Below are positions 1-8,262 of a stretch of 64,000 bases of DNA, one piece after another; the first letter of the stretch is position 1, and every line of letters starts with the position of its first letter. Under the pieces are notes generated by a model, which was not told where the DNA came from, searched no databases, and worked only from the letters and a program-made list of their open reading frames with translations. Position numbers and translations under genes: made by a program. Origin of the DNA: Reyranella massiliensis 521 (GTDB lineage Bacteria > Pseudomonadota > Alphaproteobacteria > Reyranellales > Reyranellaceae); assembly GCA_945860205.1 (NCBI GenBank), contig CAMARK010000005.1:1-64000 (forward strand), written 5' to 3'.

Positions 1-57
1 GACCACGAACAGAGTGACGAACTCGTAGAGAACATCGTTCGGAAAAATCGCTCCCAA
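1..57 (-). CDS. Possible 5' end of an unrecognised hydrophobic protein (cut by window edge)
   Basis: The minus strand is open from the window edge to a possible TTG start at 57. It begins L/M-GAIFPNDVLYEFVTLFVV, which becomes hydrophobic, as in a membrane protein. A G-rich stretch lies just upstream. Only 19 codons are visible, so no family can be named and even the start is uncertain. It would be transcribed divergently from the MFS gene at 190. Confidence 0.3.
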   Translation of the reverse strand, partial: MGAIFPNDVLYEFVTLFVV

Positions 58-189
58 AGAAACACCCCCTGCTGTCGATCGGTCGCTCGCGCCCTGTACA
101 ATCCGTAGCAGCTACAAACGCCGACGACCATGGGGCCACCCGTTGGTGATGTGATATCCTGCCTGCGGGAGCGCGTCTGGGGGAGCATC

Positions 190-1446
190 ATGAAGTCGGA
201 CAGTACGGCGCGGACCATTGCGGTCGGCGCCATAGGCAATGTGTTGGAGTGGTACGACTTCGCGGTTTACGGCTACTTCGCCGCGGCCATCGGCCGGACC
301 TTCTTTCCCAGCCAAGATCCCGTGGCCCAGGTGCTGGCGGCCTTCGGTATCTTCGCCGTGGGCTTCCTCATGCGGCCCGTGGGCGGCGCGCTGATCGGCC
401 ATATCGGCGACAAGCTCGGCCGCCGTGCCGCGCTCACCTTCTCGGTTGCGGCAATGGCGATCCCGACGTTCCTGGTCGGCGTCCTGCCGGGCTACGAGGT
501 GCTGGGCATGGCCGCGCCCATCATCCTCACGCTCCTGCGTATGATCCAGGGCCTGTCGGTGGGGGGTGAATATACGACCTCGATCGTCTTCATGGTCGAG
601 CGCGCGCCGCCGGGCCGGCGCGGCCTGATCGGCGCCATGGCTGGCTGCGGCGCGGTCGGCGGCATCCTGCTCGGCTCCGCGACCGGCGCGCTGCTGGCCT
701 CGACCATGTCGGCCGAAGCCGTGGAGACCTGGGGCTGGCGCATCCCGTTCCTGCTCGGTCTTCTGGTCGGTCTGGCAGGCTTCCTTCTCCGGCGCCACGT
801 CCAGGAAACGCCCAAGGTCCACAACGCGGCACGCTCGCCGCTGCTCGAGACGATGCGCAACCACGGCCCGCTGCTGGCGCGCCTGGCCGCACTGTCCGTC
901 TTCAACTCGGTCGGCTTCTACCTGATGTTCGTCTACATCGTGAGCTGGCTCGAACTGGTCGATGGCATGGCACCGGCGCGCGCGCTCGGTATCAACACCA
1001 TCAGCATGGCGGCGCTGTTGCCCCTCATGATCCTGATGGGGTGGGCGACGGACCACTTTGGGCGCAAGCCGGTGATGCTGGGCGCCATCGTGTTCGGCTT
1101 CGTCGGCGCCTTGCCGTTCTTCTGGCTGATGCACTGCGCGAATCCCGCGCTCGTGCTCCTGGGGCAGATGGGGTTCGTCGTGGCGGTCGGCACCTTCGTC
1201 GGCACACAGCCCACCCTCATGGTCGAGGCAGCACCCGCGGCCGTGCGCTGCACGGCCATTGCGCTGGGCTACAACGTCACCCTGGGGATCGTGGGCGGGC
1301 TCAGTCCGCTGGCGGCGACCTGGCTGGTCGAACGCACAGGCAACGACTACAGCCCGGCCTTCATGATCATGGCCGCCGCCGCGATCACCTTCGTGGCCTT
1401 GCTGCGCTTCGAGGAGACCTACAAGGCTCCGCTCGAAGTGGGGTAG
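190..1446 (+). CDS. MFS transporter, metabolite:H+ symporter (MHS) type
   Basis: A 418-residue multi-pass inner-membrane protein. The N-terminal GNVLEWYDFAVYGYFA signature is typical of the MHS branch of the major facilitator superfamily (proline/betaine, citrate and alpha-ketoglutarate carriers). The loop 2-3 motif appears as GHIGDKLGRRAAL near residue 75 and a second half-motif as GWATDHFGRKPVML near residue 280. The ATG at 190 is chosen over 130 because a GGGGGAGC ribosome site precedes it and the MHS N-terminus begins there. It probably imports a small organic acid or zwitterion by proton symport; the substrate cannot be read from sequence. It is convergent with the catabolic operon that ends at 1450, three bases away. 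Confidence 0.88.
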   Translation: MKSDSTARTIAVGAIGNVLEWYDFAVYGYFAAAIGRTFFPSQDPVAQVLAAFGIFAVGFLMRPVGGALIGHIGDKLGRRAALTFSVAAMAIPTFLVGVLPGYEVLGMAAPIILTLLRMIQGLSVGGEYTTSIVFMVERAPPGRRGLIGAMAGCGAVGGILLGSATGALLASTMSAEAVETWGWRIPFLLGLLVGLAGFLLRRHVQETPKVHNAARSPLLETMRNHGPLLARLAALSVFNSVGFYLMFVYIVSWLELVDGMAPARALGINTISMAALLPLMILMGWATDHFGRKPVMLGAIVFGFVGALPFFWLMHCANPALVLLGQMGFVVAVGTFVGTQPTLMVEAAPAAVRCTAIALGYNVTLGIVGGLSPLAATWLVERTGNDYSPAFMIMAAAAITFVALLRFEETYKAPLEVG

Positions 1447-1449
1447 GGC

Positions 1450-2427
1450 CTACTGCAACTTGATGTCCGCTTCCTTTATCAGCTTGCCGAGCAGCACGCG
1501 CTGTCCCTTGATCCAGGTGGCGAATTCGGCCGGCGTGTTGGCGACCAGTTCGGCGCCTGACGGGGCGAGCCGCTCCTTCACCTTGGCATCCGTGCAGGCC
1601 TCGGCGACAGCGGCCTGCATGCGCCCGATCAGCGGCGCTGGCGTACCGGTGGCGGCAAAAAGGCCGTTCCAGTCGTTCATGTCGAAGCCGGGAAGGCCGC
1701 TTTCAGCCAGGGTCGGAACGTCGGGCATGATGGCCGCCCGCTTTAGGCTGGTGACCGCCAGCACGCGGGCGCGTCCCGACGCCACCGGCGGGCGGATCGA
1801 CGAGGTCGTGATGATCACCGAGTCGACGGATCCGGCGCCGATGTCTCGGGCGGCGTCGGCGCCACCGCGGTAGGGCACGTGGATCAACTGAATCCCGGCC
1901 TGGCGCTGCAGCGCCTCGCCCGCGAGGTGGCCCATACCGGCGGCGGGCGGCGTGCCGTAGCTCACGGTGCCGGGCTTCGCCTTGGCAATCGCGATGTATT
2001 CCTGAATCGTCTTGGCCTCGAAGTCATGCTTCACCGCGACGACTTGGGGGAAGATAGACAACTGCGTCACCGGCAGCCAGGTCGCCTCGTAGTCGAAGGG
2101 CAGATCCTTGACCAGCGCGGGATTGGTGATCTGGTTGGCGGCATCGATCAGGAAGGTGTAGCCGTCGCGCGGGGCCTGCAAGACGAAGTTTGCAGCCACG
2201 ACGGCGTTGCCGCCGGTGCGATTCTCGATGATTACCTGCTGACCCAGGATTTCGGTCACGCGAACGGCGAGATTGCGCGCGACGGTGTCGGCGGCGCCGC
2301 CCGCGGCGAAGGCCACGACCCAGCGGATTGGCGACTTGGGCTAGTCGGTCTGGGCTGAAGCGGAGCGGACGAGGGCAGGAGCCGCGAGCGCAGCCCCTAG
2401 AAGGCCACGGCGGGTCGGTTGACGCAT
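1450..2427 (-). pseudogene. Bug-family tripartite tricarboxylate transporter receptor, interrupted by an in-frame TAG
   Basis: From an ATG at 2427 the minus strand encodes a Tat-like signal peptide (TRRGLLGAALAAPALVRSASAQ) then TD followed by TAG (2343-2341). The same frame then continues PKSPIRWVVAFAAGGAADTV and runs to a normal Bug C-terminus at 1450. Bug receptors nearly always have Tyr-Pro here, so the likely change is TAC/TAT to TAG. No indel is needed. The mature periplasmic domain (about 300 residues, with the usual VPYRGG and GVP-type blocks) is otherwise intact. A product started downstream of the stop would lack the export signal, so the receptor is probably non-functional unless the stop is read through or is a sequencing error. 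It is the last gene of the 7117-to-1450 operon. Confidence 0.85.
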
Positions 2428-2437
2428 GATCATTATC

Positions 2438-3397
2438 CTAGAGAAGTTCCGGAACCACCCAAAGCGCGGGCTCGCCGCGAGCAACTCTTTGGACATTGTC
2501 GAAGCCGTTGCGCAGGCGGGTGATGTTGCTTTCCCAGGTCGGGCCAGCCAGGTGGGCGGTCAGCACGACGTTGTCGAGTTTGAGCAGGGGATTGTCGGGC
2601 GGCGTCGGCTCCTCGTCGAAGACGTCGAGGCCGGCGCCGAACAGATTGCCCTTCGACAGTGCCTCGGTCATCGCCTTCTCGTCGATCACAGGGCCGCGCG
2701 AGGTGTTCACGATGACGGCGCTCTTCTTCATCATGGCGAGTTCCTGCGGGCCGATCATATGATGTGTGCTGTCGTTCAGCGGGACGTGCAAGGAGACGAT
2801 GTCGGAGGTCCGCAGGATTTCGGGCAGCAGGCGGAAGCGAACGCCCATCGCGTCCTCCTGCTCCTCCTTGAGGCGGGAGATGTCGTAGTAGTGCACCTTC
2901 ATGCCGAAGGCGAGGGCGAGCCGCGCCACTTTCTTGCCGATCGTGCCGAGGCCGATGATGCCCATCACGCGGTCGCGCACCTCATGAACCTGCGGCGGCG
3001 AGTTGCCGTGCCAGCGGCCGGCCGTGACGTTGGTGTGCTGGATGATAATCCGGCGCGAGACCGCGAGCGCCAGCAGCATGGCGTGCTCCGACACCGCGGT
3101 CGAATTGGCGCCGCCATTGGCGCACAGCGGCACCTTGCTCTTGCGCGCGGCCTCGAGATCGGCCTTGTCGTACCCGGCGCTCAGCATCTGGATGAGCCTG
3201 AGGTGTGGCGCGTCCTTGAAGAGTTGTGGGTTCACGTACTGCTGGATGAAGCCCACGAAATAGTGAGTGCCCGGCAAAGCTGCCTTCTGTTCAGGCGAGT
3301 TGTGCAGCGCCTTCACGATCTCGAAGCCTTTCGGCGCGAGATCGTCGACCATCGACAGCGTGTCCTTGGGGCCGACGACGAGAATCCGTTCAACCAT
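2438..3397 (-). CDS. D-2-hydroxyacid dehydrogenase family protein
   Basis: A 319-residue NAD(P)-dependent dehydrogenase of the D-isomer-specific 2-hydroxyacid family. The nucleotide-binding motif is GIIGLGTIGKKVA. The catalytic Arg lies in VNTSRGPVID, the Glu in LDVFDEEPTP and the His in VVLTAHLAGP. It probably interconverts a 2-oxoacid and a D-2-hydroxyacid in the cytoplasm. The ATG at 3397 is chosen because GGAGGAATTGTA precedes it; the open frame extends further upstream inside the previous gene. That ATG shares one base with the TAA of the MetE-like gene (TAATG), indicating translational coupling. The broken Bug gene follows about 10 bases downstream. Confidence 0.85.
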   Translation of the reverse strand: MVERILVVGPKDTLSMVDDLAPKGFEIVKALHNSPEQKAALPGTHYFVGFIQQYVNPQLFKDAPHLRLIQMLSAGYDKADLEAARKSKVPLCANGGANSTAVSEHAMLLALAVSRRIIIQHTNVTAGRWHGNSPPQVHEVRDRVMGIIGLGTIGKKVARLALAFGMKVHYYDISRLKEEQEDAMGVRFRLLPEILRTSDIVSLHVPLNDSTHHMIGPQELAMMKKSAVIVNTSRGPVIDEKAMTEALSKGNLFGAGLDVFDEEPTPPDNPLLKLDNVVLTAHLAGPTWESNITRLRNGFDNVQRVARGEPALWVVPELL

Positions 3398-4440
3398 TAC
3401 AATTCCTCCGCAGCAACACGATGTCCCTTTAGCAATCCGGGCAGACGCCCCGGGTCGGTCCGGCCCCAGCCGCATTCAGCCGACAGGCCGAAATCGCCCG
3501 CGAACCGCTGCGCCACGGCGATGCGGGCCTTGTCGCCGGCATCGTCCTCGTGGTGCAGCAGCCCGAGATAGAGTTTGGTTCCCACCGGTTTCTTCCAGTT
3601 CTTGAGCGGCGCGTAGTAGGCCTCGTCGGCGCGGTCCTTGGGAACAGGAATATGCAGAAAATCGATGCGCCGTTTCGCGGCCGCCGCAATGCCGTTCATC
3701 ATCTCGACCAGGATTGCGGAATCCTTGGGCTGCACCAGGTGTTCGTCGCGGGGAGAGCCGTAACAGAGGTGGTAGCCCATCTCGACGTCTGCGGGCACAG
3801 AGTCGCCCAGGCGGCCCAGCATCTCGAATATCTGCTTCTTGTAGTGCGCCGGCCGGTCCTTGAAATAGTTCTCGAAGGTCAGCACTTCCTGGCAGACGTC
3901 CCACTGGATCGAGAGATCGTCGGCGGGAATGCCGGCCACGATATTGGCCAGCGCTGCCTTCAGCGCGCCCTCGTAGACCGCGAAGTAGGTCTCGCGCGCC
4001 GGGCCGCTCACATAGAGATAGCCGCTGGCTTGCGGCGTCGGCAGACAGACCTGGAAACGCGTGTGCCGGGCGATGGCGCCGGCCGTCCGCAGCCGCTTGA
4101 AGACTTCCCAGGAGGCAAGAGCTGCCTTGTCGTAGCCGGTCTCGAACACGACGGTGGCCGGATCGACGCCGGGCTTGAAGCGTACCTGCTCGACTTCGCG
4201 CACGACCTTGCCGTCCCACTGGATGAATTTGTAGGGCGGCACCGTGGGGTCGATCTCCATCGCCGGATGGTCGAGCAGCATCTGGCGCTGGAAAAAGACC
4301 CAGCGCGAGCGCTCGCCGGTCTCGCCGTCGGGGATGCGGCTGAGGAAGGGCCCAAGTTCTCTGGCCAGCGTGCGGAACACCTGCTCGCTGTTGTCGAGCG
4401 GGATGCTGCCGATCAGGTGCAGGCGGCCCGCAGCTTCCAT
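3397..4440 (-). CDS. MetE-like (UROD/MetE superfamily) stand-alone protein
   Basis: A 347-residue protein resembling the C-terminal catalytic half of cobalamin-independent methionine synthase (about 750 residues), without the N-terminal half. It keeps a zinc-ligand pattern: H224-x-C226 in GYHLCYG and C323 in SAECGWG. That suggests a thiol-activating zinc site, so methyl transfer or C-S bond chemistry is possible. True methionine synthesis is unlikely given the length and context. The ATG at 4440 overlaps the upstream TGA by one base (TGATG); a GTG at 4443 is the alternative. It sits between an NHL-repeat protein and a hydroxyacid dehydrogenase in a catabolic operon. Substrate unknown. Confidence 0.75.
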   Translation of the reverse strand: MEAAGRLHLIGSIPLDNSEQVFRTLARELGPFLSRIPDGETGERSRWVFFQRQMLLDHPAMEIDPTVPPYKFIQWDGKVVREVEQVRFKPGVDPATVVFETGYDKAALASWEVFKRLRTAGAIARHTRFQVCLPTPQASGYLYVSGPARETYFAVYEGALKAALANIVAGIPADDLSIQWDVCQEVLTFENYFKDRPAHYKKQIFEMLGRLGDSVPADVEMGYHLCYGSPRDEHLVQPKDSAILVEMMNGIAAAAKRRIDFLHIPVPKDRADEAYYAPLKNWKKPVGTKLYLGLLHHEDDAGDKARIAVAQRFAGDFGLSAECGWGRTDPGRLPGLLKGHRVAAEEL

Positions 4441-5402
4441 CACGCGACCTTTTCAAGCTTCTGCAAAGAACGCAGGTACTTCGGCACCGGCACGCCGGGA
4501 TGGGTGCTCGGCCAATTGGTGTAGCTCACTTCGCCGATATAGATGTCGCCCTTCGAATCGACGGCCAGCCCATGCGGTGAAAGGAACTTGCCTGGCTCCT
4601 GCCCGGGGCCGGCCTCGCCGCCGAGGCGTGCCAGCGTCTTGCCCTGCATGTCGACGATGGCGAGACGAGGCCCCAGATTGGTGTGATGGGTATTGACCGG
4701 CATGCCCGGTCCCAGTTCGCCGATGATGAATTGCGGGTTTTTGCCGCCGCAGCAATAGAGCGCGCAAGGCCGGTGCATGTTGTTCCACTGCGCCTCGTAC
4801 TTGCCGTTGCCGTCGAATACCTGCACGCGATGGTTCTCGCGATCGGCGACATAGACCCAGCCGTCGTCGTCGGTGACGATGTTGTGCACGACGTTGAATT
4901 CGCCGGGATCGGTGCCGGTCGTGCCCCAGCACATCAGGTGCTGGCCACTGGGCGAATATTTGTGGACGCGGGAGTTGCCGTAGCCGTCCGACACGTAGAT
5001 CTCGCCCTTCGGTGAGAGGGCGGTGTGGGTGCAGCGGTTGAACGGCTTGCCGCTCAGGAACGGCGCTGGCTGGTTGGGCACGCCGATGGTCAGCAGCACC
5101 TTGCCGTCGGTCGTGATCTTGCGGACCGTATGGTCGCCGTCGTCGGTGCAGTAGAGATTGTCATCGCTGTCGATGTCGATGCCGTGGGCGCGATTGAACA
5201 GCCCTTCGCCCCAGGCGCGCAGGAAGTTACCGTCGCGGTCGAACACCATCATCGGGTGCTGGCCGCGGTTGAAGACATAGACGCGGTCCTTGCTGTCGAC
5301 GGCCACGGCCGCGACGTCGCGGAACTCCCAGCCGTCGGGCAGCTTGGCCCAGTTCTCGACCACGCGATAGCGATGCTCGCCGCTGCCCAGCACGACCGAC
5401 AT
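4440..5402 (-). CDS. NHL-repeat beta-propeller protein
   Basis: A 320-residue protein made of repeated NHL-type blades: HGIDIDSDDNLYCTDDGDHTVRKI, VSDGYGNSRVHKYSPSG and VADRENHRVQVFDGNG, each with the D..G.IYV..N.R pattern. The fold is a six-bladed propeller related to peptidyl-alpha-hydroxyglycine amidating lyases and SMP-30-like lactonases. Bacterial relatives in oxidoreductase operons are usually uncharacterised, so the reaction is unknown. No signal peptide is seen from the ATG at 5402, so it is probably cytoplasmic. The longer upstream open frame was rejected because it reads the GMC gene out of frame. It lies 11 bases after the GMC oxidoreductase stop and is coupled by TGATG to the MetE-like gene. 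Confidence 0.78.
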   Translation of the reverse strand: MSVVLGSGEHRYRVVENWAKLPDGWEFRDVAAVAVDSKDRVYVFNRGQHPMMVFDRDGNFLRAWGEGLFNRAHGIDIDSDDNLYCTDDGDHTVRKITTDGKVLLTIGVPNQPAPFLSGKPFNRCTHTALSPKGEIYVSDGYGNSRVHKYSPSGQHLMCWGTTGTDPGEFNVVHNIVTDDDGWVYVADRENHRVQVFDGNGKYEAQWNNMHRPCALYCCGGKNPQFIIGELGPGMPVNTHHTNLGPRLAIVDMQGKTLARLGGEAGPGQEPGKFLSPHGLAVDSKGDIYIGEVSYTNWPSTHPGVPVPKYLRSLQKLEKVA

Positions 5403-5413
5403 GGGTTGCTCCT

Positions 5414-7117
5414 TCAGTGCCCGGCGAGAACGGCTTCCGAGATCTTCTCGGCCGTCATCAGCGTGGGAAAGTTGGTGTTGGCGCAAGGCACGACCGGGAA
5501 GACCGAGGCATCGACCACTCGCAGACCCTGGACACCACGCACCCGCCCCGACGTGTCGACCACCGCCATCGGATCGTCGTCGCGCCCCATGCGGCAGGTA
5601 CAGGAGGCGTGCCAGACGCCGATCGCGGCCTTGCGCACGAATGCCTCCAGCGCCTCGTCGTCGGTCATCACCTGCTCGAAGGTGAAACCTTCGACGACGT
5701 AGTTGTCGATCATGTAGCGCCTGAGCGCCGCCGGGCCGTCGAGCAGGGTGGCGACGAACTTCGTCAGCCACTTGTTCTTGGCATTGACCACGCCGATCTC
5801 GCGCACCCTGTCGCTGTAGGAGGCGGGGAAGGGGACATCCGTCACCTTGCGCAGCGCATCGGTCATCTGGACCGCGGCCATCAGCTTGAAGCCGCTCATC
5901 AGCCGGTCGATGTCGCGCTTGTCGGACAGCAGGTTGAACTCGACGACCGGCTCGCGCCGCCAGTCGCGTGAGGCGAGCTTGACCTGGCCGGTCTCGGAGT
6001 AGGTCTTGTTGATGAAGGTGAGCAGCGAGGCGATCTGCTCGCCGACCGCGTGCCAGGCCGACTTGCTGGCGACCGCCACGAACATGTCGCCCTTGGGAAT
6101 GCCCGGCAGGTTCGAGGAGTAGCGCAGGCCGACCTGGATGTGCCGGCGCGTATGTTCGCGCAGGCGGGCGTCGCGCCGGATGAAGGACGAGAGCGCGATC
6201 GAGGGATGGTCCATCAGGCGCTGGCCGACACCCTCGAGGGCTGCGACCACGGGAATGCCGAGGTCGGTGAGCTGGCCCACCGGTCCGATACCGGCCCGCA
6301 TCAGATGGGCGGGCGTATGGATGGCGCCGCTGGAAAGGATGATCTCTCGGCCACGGAACTCCTGTTCCTTGCCGCCGATCATCGCCGTCACGCCGACGCA
6401 GCGTGTGCCTTCGAACAGCAGGGCTTTTACCTGGGTGTCGGTCGAGATCGTGAGGTTGGCGCGCTTGCGCGTCTCAATGTCCAGATAACCCATCGCCGCC
6501 GACACCCGTCGCTCCTCGGCGTTGGAATGGGTGACGGGGAAGTAGCCTTCGACGAACTCGCCGTTCTGGTCGGGCAGGAACTTGAAGCCCTTCTGCTCGA
6601 AGGCCTTGCCGACCGCCTCGGCGTGGCCGCTCCAGTGCTTGCGTGGAATCCGCCGCACCGGAATGCGCCCATCCTTGCCGTGCAGCGGCCCGTCGAAATC
6701 GAGGTCGCGCTCGACTTTCTTGAAGTAGGGCAGCACATCGTTCCAGCCCCAGCCGGCGGCGCCGCGCGCCTGCCATTCGTCGTAGTCGGTGGGCGCGCCG
6801 CGGTTGGCCATCTGGCCGTTGATCGACGAGCCGCCGCCCAGCACGCGCGCCTGCTCGTACTTGCGCAGCGGCGGCCGGTTCTCCTGCGGATTGTTATGGC
6901 TGACGATCTGCGTATGGACCTTGAGCTCGGTCCAATGGAAGCGCGGATCGAAATAGGCAGTGCCGGAATAGCTGTCGGCAATTTCCGGCGGCTCCTTGCC
7001 CGGCGGCGTGTCTTGGCCCGCCTCGCACAGCAGCACTTTGTTGGAACTCCTGGCCGAGAGCCTGTTGGCCATGACCGAACCGGCCGAGCCGCCGCCCACG
7101 ATAATGTAATCGTACAC
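5414..7117 (-). CDS. GMC family FAD-dependent oxidoreductase
   Basis: A 567-residue glucose-methanol-choline oxidoreductase. The N-terminal FAD-binding motif is YIIVGGGSAGSVMANRL, the GMC signature is RVLGGGSSINGQ near residue 95, and GREIILSSGAIHTPAHL is the second signature. The C-terminal active site has the catalytic His in VWHASCTCRMG and Asn in the PCANTNFP block. It oxidises an alcohol to an aldehyde or ketone; the substrate is unknown. The GTG start at 7117 follows a GGGGGAAA ribosome site. It is the first gene of the minus-strand operon that continues to 1450, so the pathway probably begins with oxidation of an alcohol or choline-like substrate. Confidence 0.88.
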   Translation of the reverse strand: MYDYIIVGGGSAGSVMANRLSARSSNKVLLCEAGQDTPPGKEPPEIADSYSGTAYFDPRFHWTELKVHTQIVSHNNPQENRPPLRKYEQARVLGGGSSINGQMANRGAPTDYDEWQARGAAGWGWNDVLPYFKKVERDLDFDGPLHGKDGRIPVRRIPRKHWSGHAEAVGKAFEQKGFKFLPDQNGEFVEGYFPVTHSNAEERRVSAAMGYLDIETRKRANLTISTDTQVKALLFEGTRCVGVTAMIGGKEQEFRGREIILSSGAIHTPAHLMRAGIGPVGQLTDLGIPVVAALEGVGQRLMDHPSIALSSFIRRDARLREHTRRHIQVGLRYSSNLPGIPKGDMFVAVASKSAWHAVGEQIASLLTFINKTYSETGQVKLASRDWRREPVVEFNLLSDKRDIDRLMSGFKLMAAVQMTDALRKVTDVPFPASYSDRVREIGVVNAKNKWLTKFVATLLDGPAALRRYMIDNYVVEGFTFEQVMTDDEALEAFVRKAAIGVWHASCTCRMGRDDDPMAVVDTSGRVRGVQGLRVVDASVFPVVPCANTNFPTLMTAEKISEAVLAGH

Positions 7118-7227
7118 CGCGCATTTCCCCCGTTTGTTGGACCCACGCTAGCACGCCTGTGGGCTGATGTGGCCAAAGCAAGAAGCCGCTGCGGAACTGG
7201 AAAGGGCGAGGCGCGTTCCGGGACTGC

Positions 7228-7287
7228 CCCCAACGGAGGAGGCCCCAACAGAGGAGGCCCCAACAGAGGAGGCCCCAACAGAGGAGG
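7228..7287. repeat. Four tandem 15-bp repeats carrying Shine-Dalgarno motifs
   Basis: Four head-to-tail copies of CCCCAACAGAGGAGG occupy 7228-7242, 7243-7257, 7258-7272 and 7273-7287. The first copy has one substitution (AACGG for AACAG). Every unit ends in GAGGAGG or GGAGGAGG, a strong anti-16S complement. The last unit lies 10 bases before the ATG at 7298, the right distance for a ribosome-binding site. The array gives the downstream gene four ribosome-docking motifs in a row. Tandem units of this kind can change number by slippage. Confidence 0.9.
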
Positions 7288-7297
7288 ACGGCAGATC

Positions 7298-7735
7298 ATG
7301 AAACGCACCTTGCTGACCCTGGCCCTCGTGGCCGCCGCCGGCACCGCCGGCGCCCAGACGACCGTCACCCCGCCGTCGGTCGGCTCCGGAACCGTGACGA
7401 CCCCGTCCGTGACCCCGGGCGGCGTGACGACTCCGGCCGCCCCCGGGGCACCCGCCGTCGGCGGTGCCACGATCATGCCGCCGGGCACCACGTCAGGTGG
7501 CGCGACAATGCCCAGCATCACCTCGCCGTCGGTCACAGCGCCGAACACTGCCAACCTGCCGGCGATCAATGCCGAAGGGTCGGCTGATGCCCGCGCCAAG
7601 ATCGAGGCCGATGGCTACAGCAACGTCCAGGGCCTCAACCGAGGCGCCGACGGCAAATGGCGCGGCAAGGCTACGCGCGGCGGCGCCAATGTCGGCATCG
7701 TCGTTGACGCCCAGGGCAAAGTCGCTACCGAGTAG
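7298..7735 (+). CDS. Small exported protein with Pro/Thr/Gly-rich linker and PepSY-like C-terminal domain
   Basis: A 145-residue protein with a clear signal peptide (MKRTLLTLALVAAAGTAGAQ). A low-complexity segment of about 65 residues rich in T, P, G, S and V follows (TVTPPSVGSG, TTPSVTPGGVTTP). The roughly 50-residue C-terminal domain (SADARAKIEADGYSNVQGL, RGADGKWRGKAT) closely matches the whole mature part of the small protein at 9977. Such domains resemble PepSY-type periplasmic modules, though I name the family only tentatively. The ATG at 7298 is fixed by the GAGGAGG site and the signal peptide. It is probably periplasmic or surface-associated; function unknown. Confidence 0.72.
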   Translation: MKRTLLTLALVAAAGTAGAQTTVTPPSVGSGTVTTPSVTPGGVTTPAAPGAPAVGGATIMPPGTTSGGATMPSITSPSVTAPNTANLPAINAEGSADARAKIEADGYSNVQGLNRGADGKWRGKATRGGANVGIVVDAQGKVATE

Positions 7736-7790
7736 ACGTTCGCTTTCGAAGCGTCGATTTTCCGCCTCGTTGCAAGACGGGGCGGGCTTT
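7735..7790 (+). terminator. Two consecutive terminator-like hairpins
   Basis: The first hairpin pairs GACGTTCG (7735-7742) with CGAA-G-CGTC (7747-7755) around a CTTT loop and is followed by GATTTT. It overlaps the stop codon of the small exported protein. The second pairs CCGCCTCGT (7762-7770) with ACGGGGCGG (7777-7785) around a six-base loop and runs into GCTTT. Both fit Rho-independent terminators separating this gene from the SnoaL-like gene at 7852. Confidence 0.5.
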
Positions 7791-7851
7791 CGCCGTTGCC
7801 GTCGCCCGCGAAGCCTGCAATCGTTTCGAAACATTGCGCGGGAGGTTTCGT

Positions 7852-8262
7852 ATGCCGGACATCACAGCCGCAAACGCAGACATCGCCACACCTGAACTCA
7901 TGAAGTCGATCTCTGCGGCCTTCAACAGCCGCGATGTCGACCGCATCGTCGCCTGCTTCACCGACGACGCGACCTTCTGGCTGGCGCGCGGGCCGGAGCC
8001 GGTCGGCCGAACGCTCCGTGGCAAGGAAGCGATCCGCAAGACGCTCGCCGACCGCTTCAAGGTGATCCCCGACATGCGCTGGGACCACAAGGAGTACATC
8101 TACGCCGGCAACCGCGCGATCTCGGTCTGGACCGTAAGAGGCAAGGGCGCCGACGGCGAGGACCTCAACTACCAAGGCTGCGACATCTATACGTTCCGCG
8201 GCGGCAAGATCTCGGCCAAGGACACCTACTGGAAGATCGTCGAACAGAAGGATCGCCTCTGA
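7852..8262 (+). CDS. SnoaL-like / NTF2-fold protein
   Basis: A 136-residue protein with the small cone-shaped NTF2/SnoaL layout. It starts with a helix (MKSISAAFNSRDVDRIVACF), then the TDDATFW strand and RGKEAIRKTLADRF, and ends with DIYTFRGGKISAKDTYWKIV, a hallmark of SnoaL-like proteins. Members act as isomerases, cyclases, dehydratases or non-catalytic binding proteins. ATG 7852 is chosen because GGAGG lies at 7841-7845; a longer TTG start at 7834 is less likely. Its stop overlaps the next start by one base (TGATG), so it is co-translated with the deacylase-like amidohydrolase and probably handles the same substrate or product. Confidence 0.8.
   Translation: MPDITAANADIATPELMKSISAAFNSRDVDRIVACFTDDATFWLARGPEPVGRTLRGKEAIRKTLADRFKVIPDMRWDHKEYIYAGNRAISVWTVRGKGADGEDLNYQGCDIYTFRGGKISAKDTYWKIVEQKDRL

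Noticed and set aside
4440-5771. A longer start for the NHL-repeat protein at 5771
   Set aside because: The first 120 residues are an out-of-frame reading of the GMC oxidoreductase; the family start is the ATG at 5402.
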